DNA of 64,000 nt, from positions 875,223 through 939,222 of the forward strand of contig RPFO01000485.1 of assembly GCA_009746045.1 (NCBI GenBank). The letters are read 5' to 3'. The notes under the pieces are model-generated. The model was given only the letters and a program-made list of their open reading frames with translations. It ran no database searches and had not been told where the DNA came from. Each line of letters opens with the position of its first letter. The stretch's first letter is position 1. The DNA comes from Mesostigma viride (taxonomy: Eukaryota > Streptophyta > Mesostigmatophyceae > Mesostigmatales > Mesostigmataceae). Positions 43,350 through 54,890 of this stretch are shown in pieces. Made by a program: the position numbers and the translations under genes.

Positions 43350-44279
43350 TACACTAGGAAGTCGGAAAAAATTCGTCCTGAGATCTCTTGAGATTCTCCT
43401 GAGTTTTTTTTTGACAAATCTTGAGAAATCCTGAGAAATCCTGAGATGTCCTGAGAATATCTTGAGATTGTCCTGAGATTAATCCTGAGTTTTCCTGAGA
43501 TTGTCCTGAGATAATCCTGATATTTCGTCTTCACAAAATCTGGTAAGTGCACACCTCGGGTCCTGAGATTCTGGTGAAAAACTCAGGACAAAATCTCAGG
43601 ACAAAATCTCAGGACAATCTCAGGACAAAAAAACGAGTAGAATCTCAAGAAAATCTCAGGACAAAAAAACGAGTAGAATCTCAAGAAAATCAAGAACATG
43701 CACAGGCGAATTCTCCAGCCATTCTGGGACAAAAAAATGGTGTTATCAGGGACCGTCAGAAATACGACAATGCAAGATGATTACAATAGGGGCATGACTC
43801 ACAATCAGTGCATTTATTACATTGATAAATATTATTTAAAAAATCTTTTATTCATAGGCAAAAAATAAATCACAACAAAAAGAGGATTGCTTCTTCATCG
43901 TTTGGCAGATCTTGTAGATCATTTGGTTCTTCATATACTCTGCCAAACTGTGCTTCGTTGCACATTTACCTGCACGCATAAACCAGGAAGGGGGAAAAAC
44001 AGCATTAAACAGGACCATGATTAGAGACGCTGGGCTGCAGCATGTGCACATGTACACCTAACCAGACCAAAGGCATAGCAAACAACATCATGCTCGGCAT
44101 AAAAAAAGATACTTCTGACTGGTACAAAACATTGAAAGGGTGACCCAAGTGAAAGCCTAGCACCGCCATTATTGAGATGTGCAAGACCAAGAAACCACGA
44201 CATTGCATATGACCGATGCATTGAAAAAGGGAAAACACGTTTATTAACTGTGAAGCTCCAGGGTAACTAGACTAAATTT

Positions 44280-44860
44280 CTTCAGGGCAAGGGACTAATT
44301 GAATTCAGCAAGCAAGCGTACATGCGCGCAAGGACGAGAGTGGCTAAATAAGGAAGCAAGGGCCTAACAAAGGAAGCAAGGGACTGATTAGATTCAGCAA
44401 GCAAGCAATTGCAAGCATGCAAGGAAGAGGGGCTAACAAAGGAAGCAAGGGCCTAACAAAGGAATCAGGGGACTGATTCCATTCAGCAAGTGGTCAAGCA
44501 TGCAGGGAAGGAACGGCCTAACCAAGTAGGCAAGGTCATATCAAAGGAAGCAAGGCATTAATTAAATTCAGCAAGCATGCGAGGAAGAGTGGCTTACAAA
44601 GGAAGCATGGGACTAAGAAAGGAAGCAAGGGACTAATTACATTCAGGAAGCACGCATGCAAGGAAGCAAGGGAATAAAGCAAGGAACTAATCAAATTCAG
44701 CAAGCGGCTAAACAACCAAGCAAGGGCCTAATCAAGGAAGAAAGCAACCACGCAAAGAAGCAAGCAAGCACGCAAAGACGGAAACAAGCATGCAAGGAAG
44801 CAAGGGGTTTATCAAACTCAGCAAGCAAGCATGCAAGGAAGCAAGGAGCAAGTGAGGGAC
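44280..44860. repeat. degenerate GGAAGCAAGGGACTAATT repeats
   Basis: Many loosely spaced copies of AAGGAAGCAAGGGACTAAT and ATTCAGCAAGCAAGC fill about 580 bp inside the CACTA element. The unit length varies (roughly 30-70 bp), so this is an old degenerate array. Confidence 0.75.
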
Positions 44861-44880
44861 CAAGGGACTAATCAACTTTA

Positions 44881-46510
44881 TGACACTTACCACGCAGAAG
44901 GGACAACCTCATGACCGCGGAGAAGATAACATTCCGTCCCTCCTGTTGCGATTGCAAAGGGGAGAAAGAATAGTAGTGATGTAAGGAATGAATTCCAGTG
45001 CAAAATTAGGAAAATACCTTCAATAACAAAGCTAGTAAGTAGGCAAGGTAATTAAAAAGTAGGTAGCAAACTGATGACAACATGCACATACTCACGCATG
45101 GACCAACCAAGTTAGTATCTAATCTACTATGTGGCTTATGAGGAAGCACCATGAAACATTTGACCTTACTGGCTTCATCAGAACACGTCTAGATGCTTTT
45201 CCTTTGCAAAGATAGTCGCAATTGACGCTTGGGGCTTGCATGGGATTCAGGTCTGCATGGACGTGCTTTGACAACAAACGGGCATGTACGCACAAAAATG
45301 CCCAAGGACGGTACTTCATGATGGTCATCTTCATGAACTTGACCACGCATGTAAGAGGACAAGAAATCAAGTATTCAGAGTTCATGCTATACTAAGAAAC
45401 CAGCTTTTGCTCAGAATGCCGCTTTTGCGGTCTATGGGCTTTCCAATGCAACCTGCCAAGCAATTCTCATAAGTATCCTTGCTCAGCTACGCAGCTGCTC
45501 ATTTTCCCGGCTCCATTCCTCTTCGATCACAGCCTGTCCATGACGGCCTTGTAGGTTTTGGATAGCTCCAGAATCTCGCTCTGTTTATTCTCCGTTACTT
45601 ATGTCACTCACATGTCGTCGCTACTAGAACCGCTTCTAGTGCGGTTCTCGCTGCCACCCCTGCTGCCACACCTGCAGCGCTTGTTATTCGGTGGTTGCAT
45701 TCATTGGTTACGTATGGAAATCGGTTGCCCCATCGCTCGAGCTAGCGTGTATGTGCCCTCACTGCCCGCTAGCCCCAGCACTGACTTGACTACGAACAAC
45801 GGCTAGGGCTACGTCAAACGCGTTTTTTTGAATTTGCGCAAAAAAAAAGATTGCGACTAGGTCACATCCGTAGCCAGCGGCAGGCGGAATGTCTCGAGTG
45901 ATTCCAGCCAAGCGATCTTCCGTATTGTCATGACATCTTACCTTTCCACTGGTTACTACCTACTTGTCTCAAAGCCTTTTAGAACGGTCGGAGCCGCAAA
46001 CTGCCGATAAATTTACAGGTACAGTAAGTAGTATTCACCAATGAAAGCCACAGGCATTTAAAAAATTGCCGTCCTGCCAGACCCTAGAAAACGCTTGGTC
46101 CTGACTTTGCCGGACAACCATTGGAGCAGGTTATAAAGTGCGACAACGATTTCTGATTGTTGGCTGACAGACTGACAGCCGACAATTATTAACGCAAAGT
46201 CACTAAAGCAATTAGGCAGTGAGAACATTCTACAAAAGAGCTCTTAGTTCGGGCTTTATAGAAGTAGTACCTGCCTGTTAAAAATTGGAACAAGGATACG
46301 GTTCCGGCATCCGTTTATTCCGAAGCCGGTACGGGCAAGGCTAGGGAACCGTCGTGGGAATAAACTGAACTGAACATAACTGAAATAAAGGCCGTTATGG
46401 TGCCGTGAAATAGCCGCATGACGACAGTGCCGTTCCAAACTTTCAACTTCGCGCCCTACCTCTCTTAACCGTTACCTGGTAGACCGTTGGTCCAACGAGC
46501 GAAAAATTTA
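44881..46510. other. CACTA interior, no supported gene
   Basis: Frames are short. A few segments could be remnants of exons (for example the minus-strand frame 45119-45385), but none has motif support. The interior of this element appears to be non-coding or captured sequence. Confidence 0.4.
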
Positions 46511-46513
46511 GAA

Positions 46514-46650
46514 AGGTTGCGATTAGGCAACGCGACCTTGCACCTAGCCGCACCCATGAACGCCTTCAGCAGCCATGTTAGGCAACACAACCCTGCACCT
46601 AGCCGCACCATTCCATAAACGCCTTCATCAGCCATGTTAGGCCGGAATAG
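46514..46650. repeat. ~66-bp tandem duplication
   Basis: Two adjacent copies share CCTAGCCGCACC, AACGCCTTCA(G/T)CAGCC and ATGTTAGGC, with small indels. Confidence 0.65.
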
Positions 46651-46730
46651 ACACGGCATTTCCACTTTGGGTCTCGCACTAGTCAAGTCACTTGCTCAGA
46701 TAGTATATCACTAGCTCTGACCCGCCTTCA

Positions 46731-47116
46731 AGCGGTTTGGTAGTGCAGCGGCTGTGTGTGGTTCTACCAAACGACTTTCAGAAATATGTGCCTACTCCAT
46801 GGCCCCATCGTGGCAAGTAGCGGGAGCGCTTGCAGAATGTAAGTGATGCTGCGCCTATACCGAACCCCGTCTTTGCCGCCATGAACCATGACTCCGGACG
46901 GAGCTGCGATGACGTAAAGATGGTTGAAGGTCGCGGGTTGCTGTTCTGTAGTTGCCCCAATGCTGTTCTGTAGTGCCGCTCCGATTGATGTGAGCTGATA
47001 GCGGCCTCTTCAATACCTTGAGTTTTGCACGTGCTCACGTGGGGCCATGGAGTAGGCACATATTTCTCAAAGTCGTTTGGTAGAACCACACACAGCCGCT
47101 GCACTACCAAACCGCT
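46731..47116. mobile_element. 386-bp MITE with 77-bp inverted repeats
   Basis: 46731-46807 and 47040-47116 are inverse complements with about one mismatch. Each arm is itself self-complementary (GTTTGGTAG ... CTACCAAAC), so the ends can fold into small hairpins as well as pairing with each other. The 232-bp centre is non-coding. It is nested in the CACTA element. Confidence 0.8.
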
Positions 47117-47148
47117 CGCGTGGCAAGAGCCGCACTGCTGGCAAGTCC

Positions 47149-47325
47149 ATGGCAGCGGCTAGTGTCAGCGCATCGAGCCCTGATGACATAGCTAGTGTTT
47201 CGTCGTTCAGCAGCAACGGTGAGGCATGCATTCCCTCACAAAGGAGAAGTGAGAGGCAGCGTGCTGTAGTAAATTATGCGGACAACTCTGACAGTGCTGC
47301 ATACACTGATGAGGAGTGGCATTGA
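47149..47325 (+). pseudogene. short Ser/acid-rich ORF fragment
   Basis: A 58-codon frame downstream of the MITE: MAAASVSASSPDDIASVSSF, then RRSERQRAVVNYADNSDSAA and an acidic end. The composition resembles the disordered tail of a nuclear protein, and it may be a captured or transposon-derived fragment. No stronger evidence. Confidence 0.25.
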
Positions 47326-47386
47326 TTATATTTCTGGCAATGATGCCTGTAATGTAACTTGTTGTGTGCTTGTCGCACTGCATTAT

Positions 47387-47432
47387 CAAGGAGACAACCA
47401 GCGCAGGCCAGAAATCGGGAGAATCCGGACCA
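47387..47432 (-). mobile_element. 46-bp Penelope-like terminal micro-insertion with 8-bp duplication
   Basis: The reverse-orientation terminus (GAGACAACCAGCGCAGGCCA ... GAGAATCCGGACC) is bounded by TGCATTAT at 47379-47386 and 47433-47440. It entered the CACTA element after that element was in place. Confidence 0.78.
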
Positions 47433-47941
47433 TGCATTATATTTATTTATTTCCAATGAACATGTGTGTCAACTGCATCATTTCTGCATCCACATATAAT
47501 GCATAAGTGTCCTGTCCTCATGCACTTGACAGTTCTCAAGTGTCATGCTCAGTGTCCTGATTTTCCTGATTTTTTGTGCCATGCTAAGTGTCCTGATTTT
47601 CCTGATTTTTTTCTGATTCAGCGGGAAAATCTCAAGATCTTGAGATTTTTTGTGTTGTTTCGACATTTTTCTCAGGATCTCAGGATTTTCTCAGGATTCT
47701 CAGTGTTTCTCAGTGTTTCGCGAGACGCATCTCAGGCACTTCTCAGGATTCTCAGGAGGAAGTCCTGATATAATATCAGGATTCCTGAGAAAATCTCAGT
47801 TTTTCTCAGGATTTCTCAGGACATCTTGAGAAAAAAATCAGGATATCTCAGGAAATCCTGAGAAAATCTCAGGAAATCCTGAGTTCATCTCAGGAAATCT
47901 CAGGATTCCTGAGAAAAATCTCAGAACCCGACTTCCTAGTG

Positions 47942-48672
47942 TACCATCCAAGCTCCAGTCGGGCACCGGAATCCTCTGCGGAGGACCACCCTCCCAAAGC
48001 CTGGGAAGACCGCCCGGGTCGCTAAAGAAACCCCGCGATGGCGGCGCTGGCGCTGTGGGGGGCCCGGAAGCGACGACGGCGGGCGCGGCCGCTGGGGCGG
48101 AAGACTCGCGCAGAGGCGCAGGTACGTCGGTAGCAGGCGCAGAGACAGCCGGAGGCGTAGGAGCCGCAGCAACAGAAGAAACCGCAGCTACCGAGGGCTC
48201 GCACAGCGCGGGCGAAACCGTAGGCGCCGAGGCAACCGAAGGGGAAGGGGGCACAGATACAAAAGACACCCCACCTGGCGTGGCTGGAGCATGCGCCTGG
48301 GCCGCCATGAAGGCCCCGAAAGCCGCGGTCAGGGACTGGATCTGCACATGCCTGCATCGCAGAAACAGTCGCCGAGAGAGGATCAGGCTCACGATCCGAG
48401 CCCAAACGGGTAGGCTCCACCGACGCGCGCCGGGTCGACCGTGGTGAAGACGGGACAGGGGAAGGAGCCGACACTGAGGAGGAGGACGCTGCAGGGGAGG
48501 CCGAATACTCTGGCGTGTACTGTGCCTCGACTGGTGCGTCCGTAGGGGAAGGGTCGCCAAATGCTACTCCCGCTGTCTGGTCCGCGATCTCCATGAACTC
48601 GACCGCCCGTAGGAGGTCACAGGGGTTGTCATCTATATCTGCCTCGCCCTCGCCCGGAAGCCAGGGGAACAC
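47942..48672 (-). pseudogene. Pro/Ala/Ser-rich gag-like ORF of the broken LTR element
   Basis: The minus-strand frame starts with an acidic segment (FPWLPGEGEADIDDNPCDLL) and a Ser/Pro linker. After a frame change near 48340 it continues with IQSLTAAFGAFMAAQAHAPA, then Pro/Ala repeats ending near the CACTA border. This is compatible with a gag-type spacer protein, but there is no zinc knuckle. At 48673 it is fused to the gypsy integrase zinc finger. Confidence 0.35.
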
Positions 48673-49060
48673 CTCCAGTAGTAAGAGCGGGCTACTAGGT
48701 CCCGTACCCGTTTACCACCCTGATGAGCAGCTAAGTCATGCAACTCAAAGAGCAAGGAGGAGCGACAGATAGGAGGGACATACAGGCGCCATTGAGGGGG
48801 AGAATCGGCTATTTGCACATATAAAAACCCACCTACAAATTTACAAGGGTGCTTGCCTAATTGTTGGGGAAGGGCTGCAATGGCAGCTAAAGCTTCCGGC
48901 TCAGTGGCCGTAAATCTACTAATAAGGCGTTCAAGATCAGAGGTAGGCATCGCTACAGAGGTATCCAGAACAGGTTTAAAGAGGTCTCCTACCGCCTTGC
49001 CAAAGAGAAGGGGAGGTCCTAGAGGGACTATGTTATCATAAGACTTTCCTGACCTAGTCG

Positions 49061-49995
49061 CTATATGGCTAAGCGGTATGGAAATTTTATTTTTCCCCTC
49101 CCCCCCACCGAGACCACAGGAAGGGCCTCACACGGGAGAGAGAGTCCTACGTGAGAAAGGAGATCAGGCATGCGAACAGCAGTATGAAAGAGATAGGCAG
49201 AGGATTCATCATCAGGTAGTTCACCATAAGGGGTTACACCCATAATAGTAGTAGGAACTAGAGTAGTATTGAGAGCATCCAGGTCCTCGAAAAAGGAGTA
49301 ATCTGCGCGACGGGAGAGTGCATCTGGTACTATGTTATCTACACCATGAACATACTGAAGTTTAAAAGGGGAAAACTGTGCTAAAAACTCCATCCAGCGC
49401 GCTTGACGAGGGGTAAGGTTGGGTTGGGAGAGAAGATGGGAAAGGGGACGGTGATCCGTTTGAATAACTAATCTATAAGGATCTATCTCACAGGGTTCAT
49501 TCAGGCAGACATCAAATTGAGCACCTTTAAGAAAGTGCTGCCACGCGTGGCAACAATACACCACCGCTAAGAGTTCCTGCTGGTATACGGGATCGTTACG
49601 CTCCGCAGGGAGCATTGTCCTAGAGATATACTCAATATTGGCTGTAAGCCCTGACCCTGATCCTGGAGAAGGACGCCCCCGATAGCTACCTTACTAGCGT
49701 CTGTAGCTACCACAAAGGGTTTAGTAGTATCCGGTAGGATGAGTACGGGAGGAGAGAGGAGTAGGGATTTTAGACACTGAAAAGCCGACTGACATTCACT
49801 ACTCCAGACAAAGGGGATATCCTTCTTTAATAAATGATTAATAGGGGCTGCTATAGTTGCGAAACGCGGGATAAAACGCCTATAGTAAGAGGCAATCCCT
49901 AGAAAACTACGTACACCTTTAACGTCGGTAGGGGTAGGCCAATCCTGAATTGACTTAGTTTTATCCGGGTCGGTAGCGACCCCGGCATCTGACAA
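49061..49995 (-). pseudogene. gypsy RT connection and RNase H, frameshifted
   Basis: Frame 49995-49567: VKGVRSFLGIASYYRRFIPR (RT thumb/connection) and PFVVATDASKVAIGGVLLQD (RNase H first Asp). Frame 49615-49061: PVYQQELLAVVYCCHAWQHF (the Glu), VIQTDHRPLSHLL (the Asp) and YVHGVDNIVPDALSRR. Both pieces are typical of gypsy RNase H and are separated by a frameshift near 49600. Confidence 0.88.
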
Positions 49996-50003
49996 AACAT
50001 GTC

Positions 50004-51084
50004 CTAAAAATGGTACACTCCTACCAGAACAACTTTAGCACGGCGAGCCCACAAGGAATTTTCAGCCATTATCTCTAATACTTTCTTTAAAGCACGTAGG
50101 TGCGTTTCAAAATCAGGAGAGTAAATAAGGATATCATCTAAGTAAGCTTGAGCACAAGAACGGTCATGCTCAGATAAAGAAACAGAGGAGAAGGACGGAT
50201 CCTTTAAATCAGATGACACTTGAGGAAGGTGAGAATTACCCATAACAGGTCTAAGCACTTCATTCATTAACATTTGAAAAGAGGCAGGAGAGTTACAGAG
50301 TCTCATGGCCGCTACTCTAAACTGATAATGACCAAAAAGGGGTAGCAAAGGCGGTTTTATGGCAATCCTCAGGGGCTATACGCAGTTGCCAAAAACCATC
50401 CGCACAATCCAGTACCGTGAAACAAGTGGAACCTTTAACCTTATTAAATATATCATCAATACGAGGTAGAGGGTATTTAGACTTCACAGTAATGTCATTT
50501 AACTTCCTATAATCAGTAACTAGGCGAAACTTGCCATTTGGCTTAGGAACTAACAGGACACCAGCTGAGTAGGGGGAGTTACTAGGCTCTATCAATCCTG
50601 CTTCTAATAGTGACACTAAAATCTGTTTTAGTTCCTTTAACTCGGTAGGGCCCATTCTATACATCGGAGAGTGCGTAGGAACTGCACCGTCCTTAATAAC
50701 TACACGGTGTAAAACAGAACGAGGAGGAGGATAAGAAGGACTCTTTTCTTCAAAAACTTTGGAGGAATCTATCACAGCCATGTATCTTACTATTTCGTTT
50801 TCAGTATATCCCACTCCTATTGTATCCACTGTGTTTACATCTATATCCACACTATTATTAGTGATAGGTATCTCCTGTACTTCTAACTGAAGGAACATAC
50901 ATAGTAAATATCCATATTCCTTTAGTTCAGAACGCAACTCATCATTGGACATTAATACTTCAGGTATAGGTCTTACAGGAGGATCAACAGGTGTAGGAGG
51001 AGTAATATCTACCAAGGATAAATTTTCCAATCTATAATGACGTTCCGGTACCCAGTAAGAGCTATCTGGAAACCAAATGACCAT
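50004..51084 (-). pseudogene. gypsy reverse transcriptase, frameshifted
   Basis: Frame 51084-50317 carries EAGLIEPSNSPYSAGVLLVP, FRLVTDYRKLNDIT (motif 2), YPLPRIDDIF and VLDCADGFWQLRIAPED (motif 3). After a one-base shift near 50335, frame 50348-50004 carries FRVAAMRLCNSPASFQMLMN (motif 4) and AQAYLDDILIYS (catalytic YLDD, about 50130-50146). An insertion-like loop (SHLPQVSSDLKDPSFSSVS) precedes the YLDD. Confidence 0.88.
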
Positions 51085-51173
51085 GGTAACATAATTAATG
51101 GTAATCTTATTATCCTGGTGCCAATCTAATCCTAGTAATACATCAGCGGTAGTGATAGGGCCTATAGTGGCCG

Positions 51174-51401
51174 TCAGGTTGACAGTACGTCCTTGTATTC
51201 TGATCCTCCTTGTATGACCAGGGGAAGGGACACCGTACCCGGGGAATGACTGGTGCGACCGTCAGCATAATGAACAGTGACAGGCTTGGTGTGAGGGATA
51301 GGGACTAGTTCTAAACGCCTAACTAGGGCCTCGCTCACAAAGGAGCTAGCCGCACCGCTATCCACTAACACACAGACATTCAAAAGTTCATCAGCATGCA
51401 A
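51174..51401 (-). pseudogene. gypsy retropepsin-type protease fragment
   Basis: LLNVCVLVDSGAASSFVSEA contains the catalytic D-S-G triad of a retroviral-type aspartic protease, with the following VTVHYADGRTS flap-like part. It is preceded by the zinc knuckle frame and followed by RT, as expected for gypsy. Confidence 0.75.
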
Positions 51402-51558
51402 GAAGGGGTCTACAACAGTGTGGGGAACGGTTCAGCCACCATTCCAAAACATAAGAGGACGAACACGTAAGGGTAGGGATGATTCAGCTCCTACAGAAGT
51501 TATGAAAACAGGCAGGCAAAAATTATTATCTGGGGTACTATCTAAGGACCTGTCCAGG

Positions 51559-52321
51559 TTACCCCCGGCTGACAGGCCTACTGTTCCCCCTCCCCCCCAC
51601 ATCCATTGGGACTAACCCCGAAGAAGTCCCTGGCGAAAAAGCCACTGCTGGAGGGTCGCGAGGGAGCGAAGAGGGTGCAGGAGCCTGATTATCATAGGGG
51701 AACCCTGAGGGTCCTGTCTGCACAACATTCAGCCTACTAGGGGTAGCTGAGGGAATGCGTCCTGGAGTGGGACGAATAGGAGCACGCTGAGGGGTACGAG
51801 GAGGGCGAGCATCGGGATGAGGGGGAGCACCAGAAAGGAACTTGGGGCACTCCGCCTTAAGATGGCCCACCTCATGACAATGATAACACGAGATGTGAGA
51901 CACATCCAATGCAGATATATCTGTAACGCAAATATCGAATTCTTCTACATATGCCTATTCTTCTTCAGGAGTGAGGACAAGGTTCTGAACCCTAGTACAC
52001 AAAGGAGCATGAGCATACATGCAATCAGCAACACGGAGGAGATGGGTAGGAAGAGGAGTGGTAAAGAAATCTGCTACTCTTTAATAGACGTTGTCGCACA
52101 TGCTTGAGGGGCAGATCAGTGAAACGGTAGGCAGAGAACTGGCGTTTTACCTCACGTAATAAGGGTCTACTGAGGCCTTGAAGGAAACGAGCACGTACTT
52201 CTGCGCCCGACAAATCCCTAATTCGTACCATCTGTGCATCAAGTTCTTTCATATATTCCTTAAACGGTTTAGTACCTTGCTGCAAAGTACCAAAGGCTAA
52301 CACATCATTCCAAAAAGCCAT
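51559..52321 (-). pseudogene. gypsy gag C-terminal part with CCHC zinc knuckle
   Basis: The frame from 52321 (MAFWNDVLAFGTLQQGTKPF) shows the retrotransposon gag capsid pattern (TLQQGTKPFKEYMKELDAQM, RFLQGL, REVKRQF). In a second frame (51909-51559), CYHCHEVGHLKAEC is a complete C-x2-C-x4-H-x4-C zinc knuckle followed by a Pro-rich tail. Gag packages element RNA. The two frames are separated by about 110 bp of shifted sequence. Confidence 0.8.
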
Positions 52322-52389
52322 TTTTCCACCCTGAAAATTATTCTAGGATAGGCTAATGATTAGTTTGGCCTCAAATTTGGCACCAAGGT

Positions 52390-52909
52390 GCCTAATCAGA
52401 TATCTTATGGTGGCATGTGGTCAAATAATTTTTTGGGAGTCGGCAGCATGGTAACATGGTGACATTTGCTAGCATAAAAATACCGAATTTTCAGCACTTT
52501 CTGGCATGTATGCGTATATAATGACATCAAATGAACTCAGTTGGGCCTGGAACTTTGCACATGTTATAAACACATCCCATGCAGCATGCCCACAAAGTTT
52601 CAGGCTGGTTGGATCACAAAATGGTGACAGATGCTAGCATAAATACCCCCAAAATGCAGTTTTTCAGGGTTTTCCAATGGTTTCATCACACATATGCATA
52701 TATAATGACACCAAATGAACTCAGTTGGGCGTGGAACTTTGCATATGTTCGAAACACATCCCATGCAGCATGCCCACAAAGTTTCAGGCTGGTTGGATGA
52801 CAAATTGGTGACAGATGCTAGCATAAACACCACAAAAATGCATTTTTTCAGGGTTTTCCAAGGGTTTCATCACACATTTGCATATATAATGATATCAAAT
52901 GAACTCAGT
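52390..52909 (+). repeat. 184-bp satellite array, left part
   Basis: The marker GTGACA(T/G)(T/A)TGCTAGCATAAA recurs at about 52467, 52632 and 52816, and the array resumes to the right of an inserted element at 54996 and 55180. Typical blocks are CATATATAATGA(C/T)ATCAAATG, AACTCAGTTGG and CACAAAG(T/C)TTCAGGCTGGTT. Periods are 165 bp (oldest copy) and 184 bp. Confidence 0.88.
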
Positions 52910-54890
52910 CCACAGCCACGAGCCACGAGCCACGAGGTAGCCATGGCTGACGGCGGAGCTCATAACTTTCACGTTTGAGCACCGAATTTAGCCGTGAATA
53001 TCACAATCGACGCGTCTTTCTACGACGCACATGCTGATATAATTTTCCGACGCTATTACGCAATATACGATGAGCAAACGCCCATCGACGCAACGCAGCC
53101 TGACGGCTGCGCTCGGCAATGAAAATACGTCTGCAGCTCCGGCTGCAGCTTCGCCATCAGGGCCGGAAGGCGGTGGTGACCCTAGTCGCGCACTGGTTGT
53201 CGCCCAGCACCCTCCCGGGCTTCCTGCCTCGCCCTCAGCCTCGCCCGAGCCAAAACGCAGCCGCCCAACCGAACCAAGCTGGTCTGAGCGCGACTTTGAC
53301 GTTGACGGGTTATTTTCCACCTTCGACGGTGCCAGACCCGGCTTTTTCGACATGCCACCCATCAAGATACTGGAGCTCGTGTTTTATGGGTCATACGCCT
53401 CCATTCTCGACCTGTGCCAGCGCCTTCACAGCCATTACCGCCTCCGCCCTGGACCTGACGGCCGGTTTACTCACCGACCTGAGAACCTGGCCCGCTGGTC
53501 TCGCCCCCGTCTTCAGCTCGCCGCCCTCTTTTCCATCCTTGACCGCTCTGTCACGGACCTCTGGACCCCCTCCCCCTTGACCGAATCCACCTTCCTCCTC
53601 CACCTCCAAGAAACCATCTCACAGCACGTGACGCCCCTAGCTGCAGATGTGGCAGCTGTGGGTCGCACGCTGGCTGCTGAGCTCCCCACCATCCCCACCG
53701 CCACCGCCACCCTCCTCGCCTCCACCCCCCCCCTCCGCCTCCACCGACTCCATCACCGCCCAGCTCCGCGACATTGACCAACGTCTTAAGGATAATGCCA
53801 TCGCTATCGAGGTCCTGCAGAACACCGCGGGCCTCACCGCCCAGGCGGTGAAGGACATTGCCGCCAAGCCAACCTCTGCTGGCCTGGCCGGCGATGCTCC
53901 TCCCATCACGACCTGGGCGGACATGCTTAAGCAGCACACCACCTCCACCACCTCCGCCGTCGCAGCCCAGCTCCAGCGGCAGACGCTTGACCTCCGCGAG
54001 GAGGCCGAGCTTGCCAAGCGCAGCCTTAACGTCATTGTCAAGAACCTCGACATGGAGGAAGGTGAGAATTCCGAGAAGCTTGCACGTGCGTTTGAGAGAG
54101 AAATTCTTAGTCGCATGGGCCTTACTGGTGAGATCGACCTGGTCGCCCACCGCCTTCCCCGCGCGCGGGGTAAGGCAGGGCCCCCCGCTCCTTCTCACCT
54201 TTAAGACCCCGGCGGACAAGATTTCTTTTCTCCGACGCCGCAAGCGGCTCGAGAAGACTCTCTTCACCCTTGACGACGACTTGACCCTGGCGCAGCAACA
54301 ACGGCGACGGGAGCTATGGCCCACCTACCTCCAGCTCCGGAAGACCAAGGCGGGGCAGCCGGTGTACTGGAAGGGGGCGGCCATCTACGTCGGCCACAAG
54401 CCCTGGCAGGCGACCCCCGCGGCCCCAACGACTCCAGACGCCCCAGCTTAGGGGAATACAGCAGTAGTAGTGTAGAATAGATAGACCGTGGCCATGTACA
54501 TGTACGCCTCCTAGAGGCACTATCCTAGCTAAGCCACACGCTTTATTTAATCATGTACATGTGTGCCTATGATGTGCCACACTCCAGATGATGCCTAGCT
54601 TTATTTAGCTATGTTGTGCCCATGCAGGGAGTAACTCTCTGCTGAGACGCCATGCCCTAGCCTTTTTGTATAGCTCTGCTGATCTTCCCCCCCATGACAG
54701 GCTCCCCCTTCGCTGGGCATAGCTTGAAGATCATGGGGATGCAAGTGCCCTGGTGCACCTAGAGCAAGGGTCCTTTACATCCCCACCCTTGCAGGAAGTA
54801 GCTTAGGATGTATGATAGGCCATATGCCCCCTCTCAAGGGCTATGTGCTACATATACTCCCAACGGAGTTATGTTACAATTCAATTCAAT
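52910..54890 (+). mobile_element. ORF1-only non-LTR element, copy 2, full length
   Basis: The 1,981-bp element has a 15-bp target duplication TCAAATGAACTCAGT at 52895-52909 and 54891-54905. Excising the element with one duplication restores the satellite spacing to exactly 184 bp (52816 to 54996). Structure: 5' UTR sharing ~150 bp with copy 1 (ACGAGG then CGCCATGG/AGCCATGG; TGCTGATATAATTTTCCG), ORF1 53070-54451, 3' UTR, stem-loop ACTCC-CAAC-GGAGT and an AATTC-repeat tail. Confidence 0.88.
53070..54451 (+). pseudogene. LINE ORF1-like protein, frameshifted (copy 2)
   Basis: The ATG at 53070 gives MSKRPSTQRSLTAALGNENT, homologous to copy 1. The frame shifts near 53740 (in a C run after LLASTPP) and near 54190, then ends at 54451. 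Order: disordered N-terminus with EPKRSRP, helical segment WSRPRLQLAALFSILDRSVT, Ala-rich coiled-coil-like region, LREEAELAKRSLNVIVKNLD, RRM-like part and the C-terminal FLRRRKRLEKT ... LDDDLTLAQQQRRRELW, VYWKGAAIYVGHKPW. Together the copies show where each has lost its frame: copy 1 early, copy 2 in the middle, both just before the C-terminal domain. Confidence 0.72.

Larger units (their letters stand above)
43352..47941. mobile_element. CACTA-type DNA transposon, non-autonomous, 4.6 kb
   Basis: Perfect 14-bp terminal inverted repeats CACTAGGAAGTCGG (43352-43365, 47928-47941) are flanked by TA on both sides. Subterminal regions (43377-43690 and 47505-47930) are packed with TCTCAGGA/TCCTGAGA motifs in both orientations, the usual arrangement of transposase-binding sites in CACTA elements. 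The interior holds no recognisable transposase, but does hold a nested MITE, AAGCAAGG-type repeats and a Penelope micro-insertion. It was presumably mobilised by a transposase encoded elsewhere. Confidence 0.75.
48673..52321 (-). mobile_element. Ty3/gypsy-type polyprotein region (gag C-term to IN zinc finger), degenerate
   Basis: On the minus strand, in order: gag (52321-52025), zinc knuckle (51895-51840), protease (51401-51174), RT (51084-50004), RNase H (49995-49061) and integrase HHCC finger (48950-48673). The order gag-PR-RT-RH-IN identifies Ty3/gypsy. At least five frameshifts separate the parts. The 5' gag and leader lie at 57.2-57.9 kb beyond a large insertion. The integrase catalytic core is missing; the sequence changes at 48673 to an unrelated LTR element. 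Confidence 0.85.
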
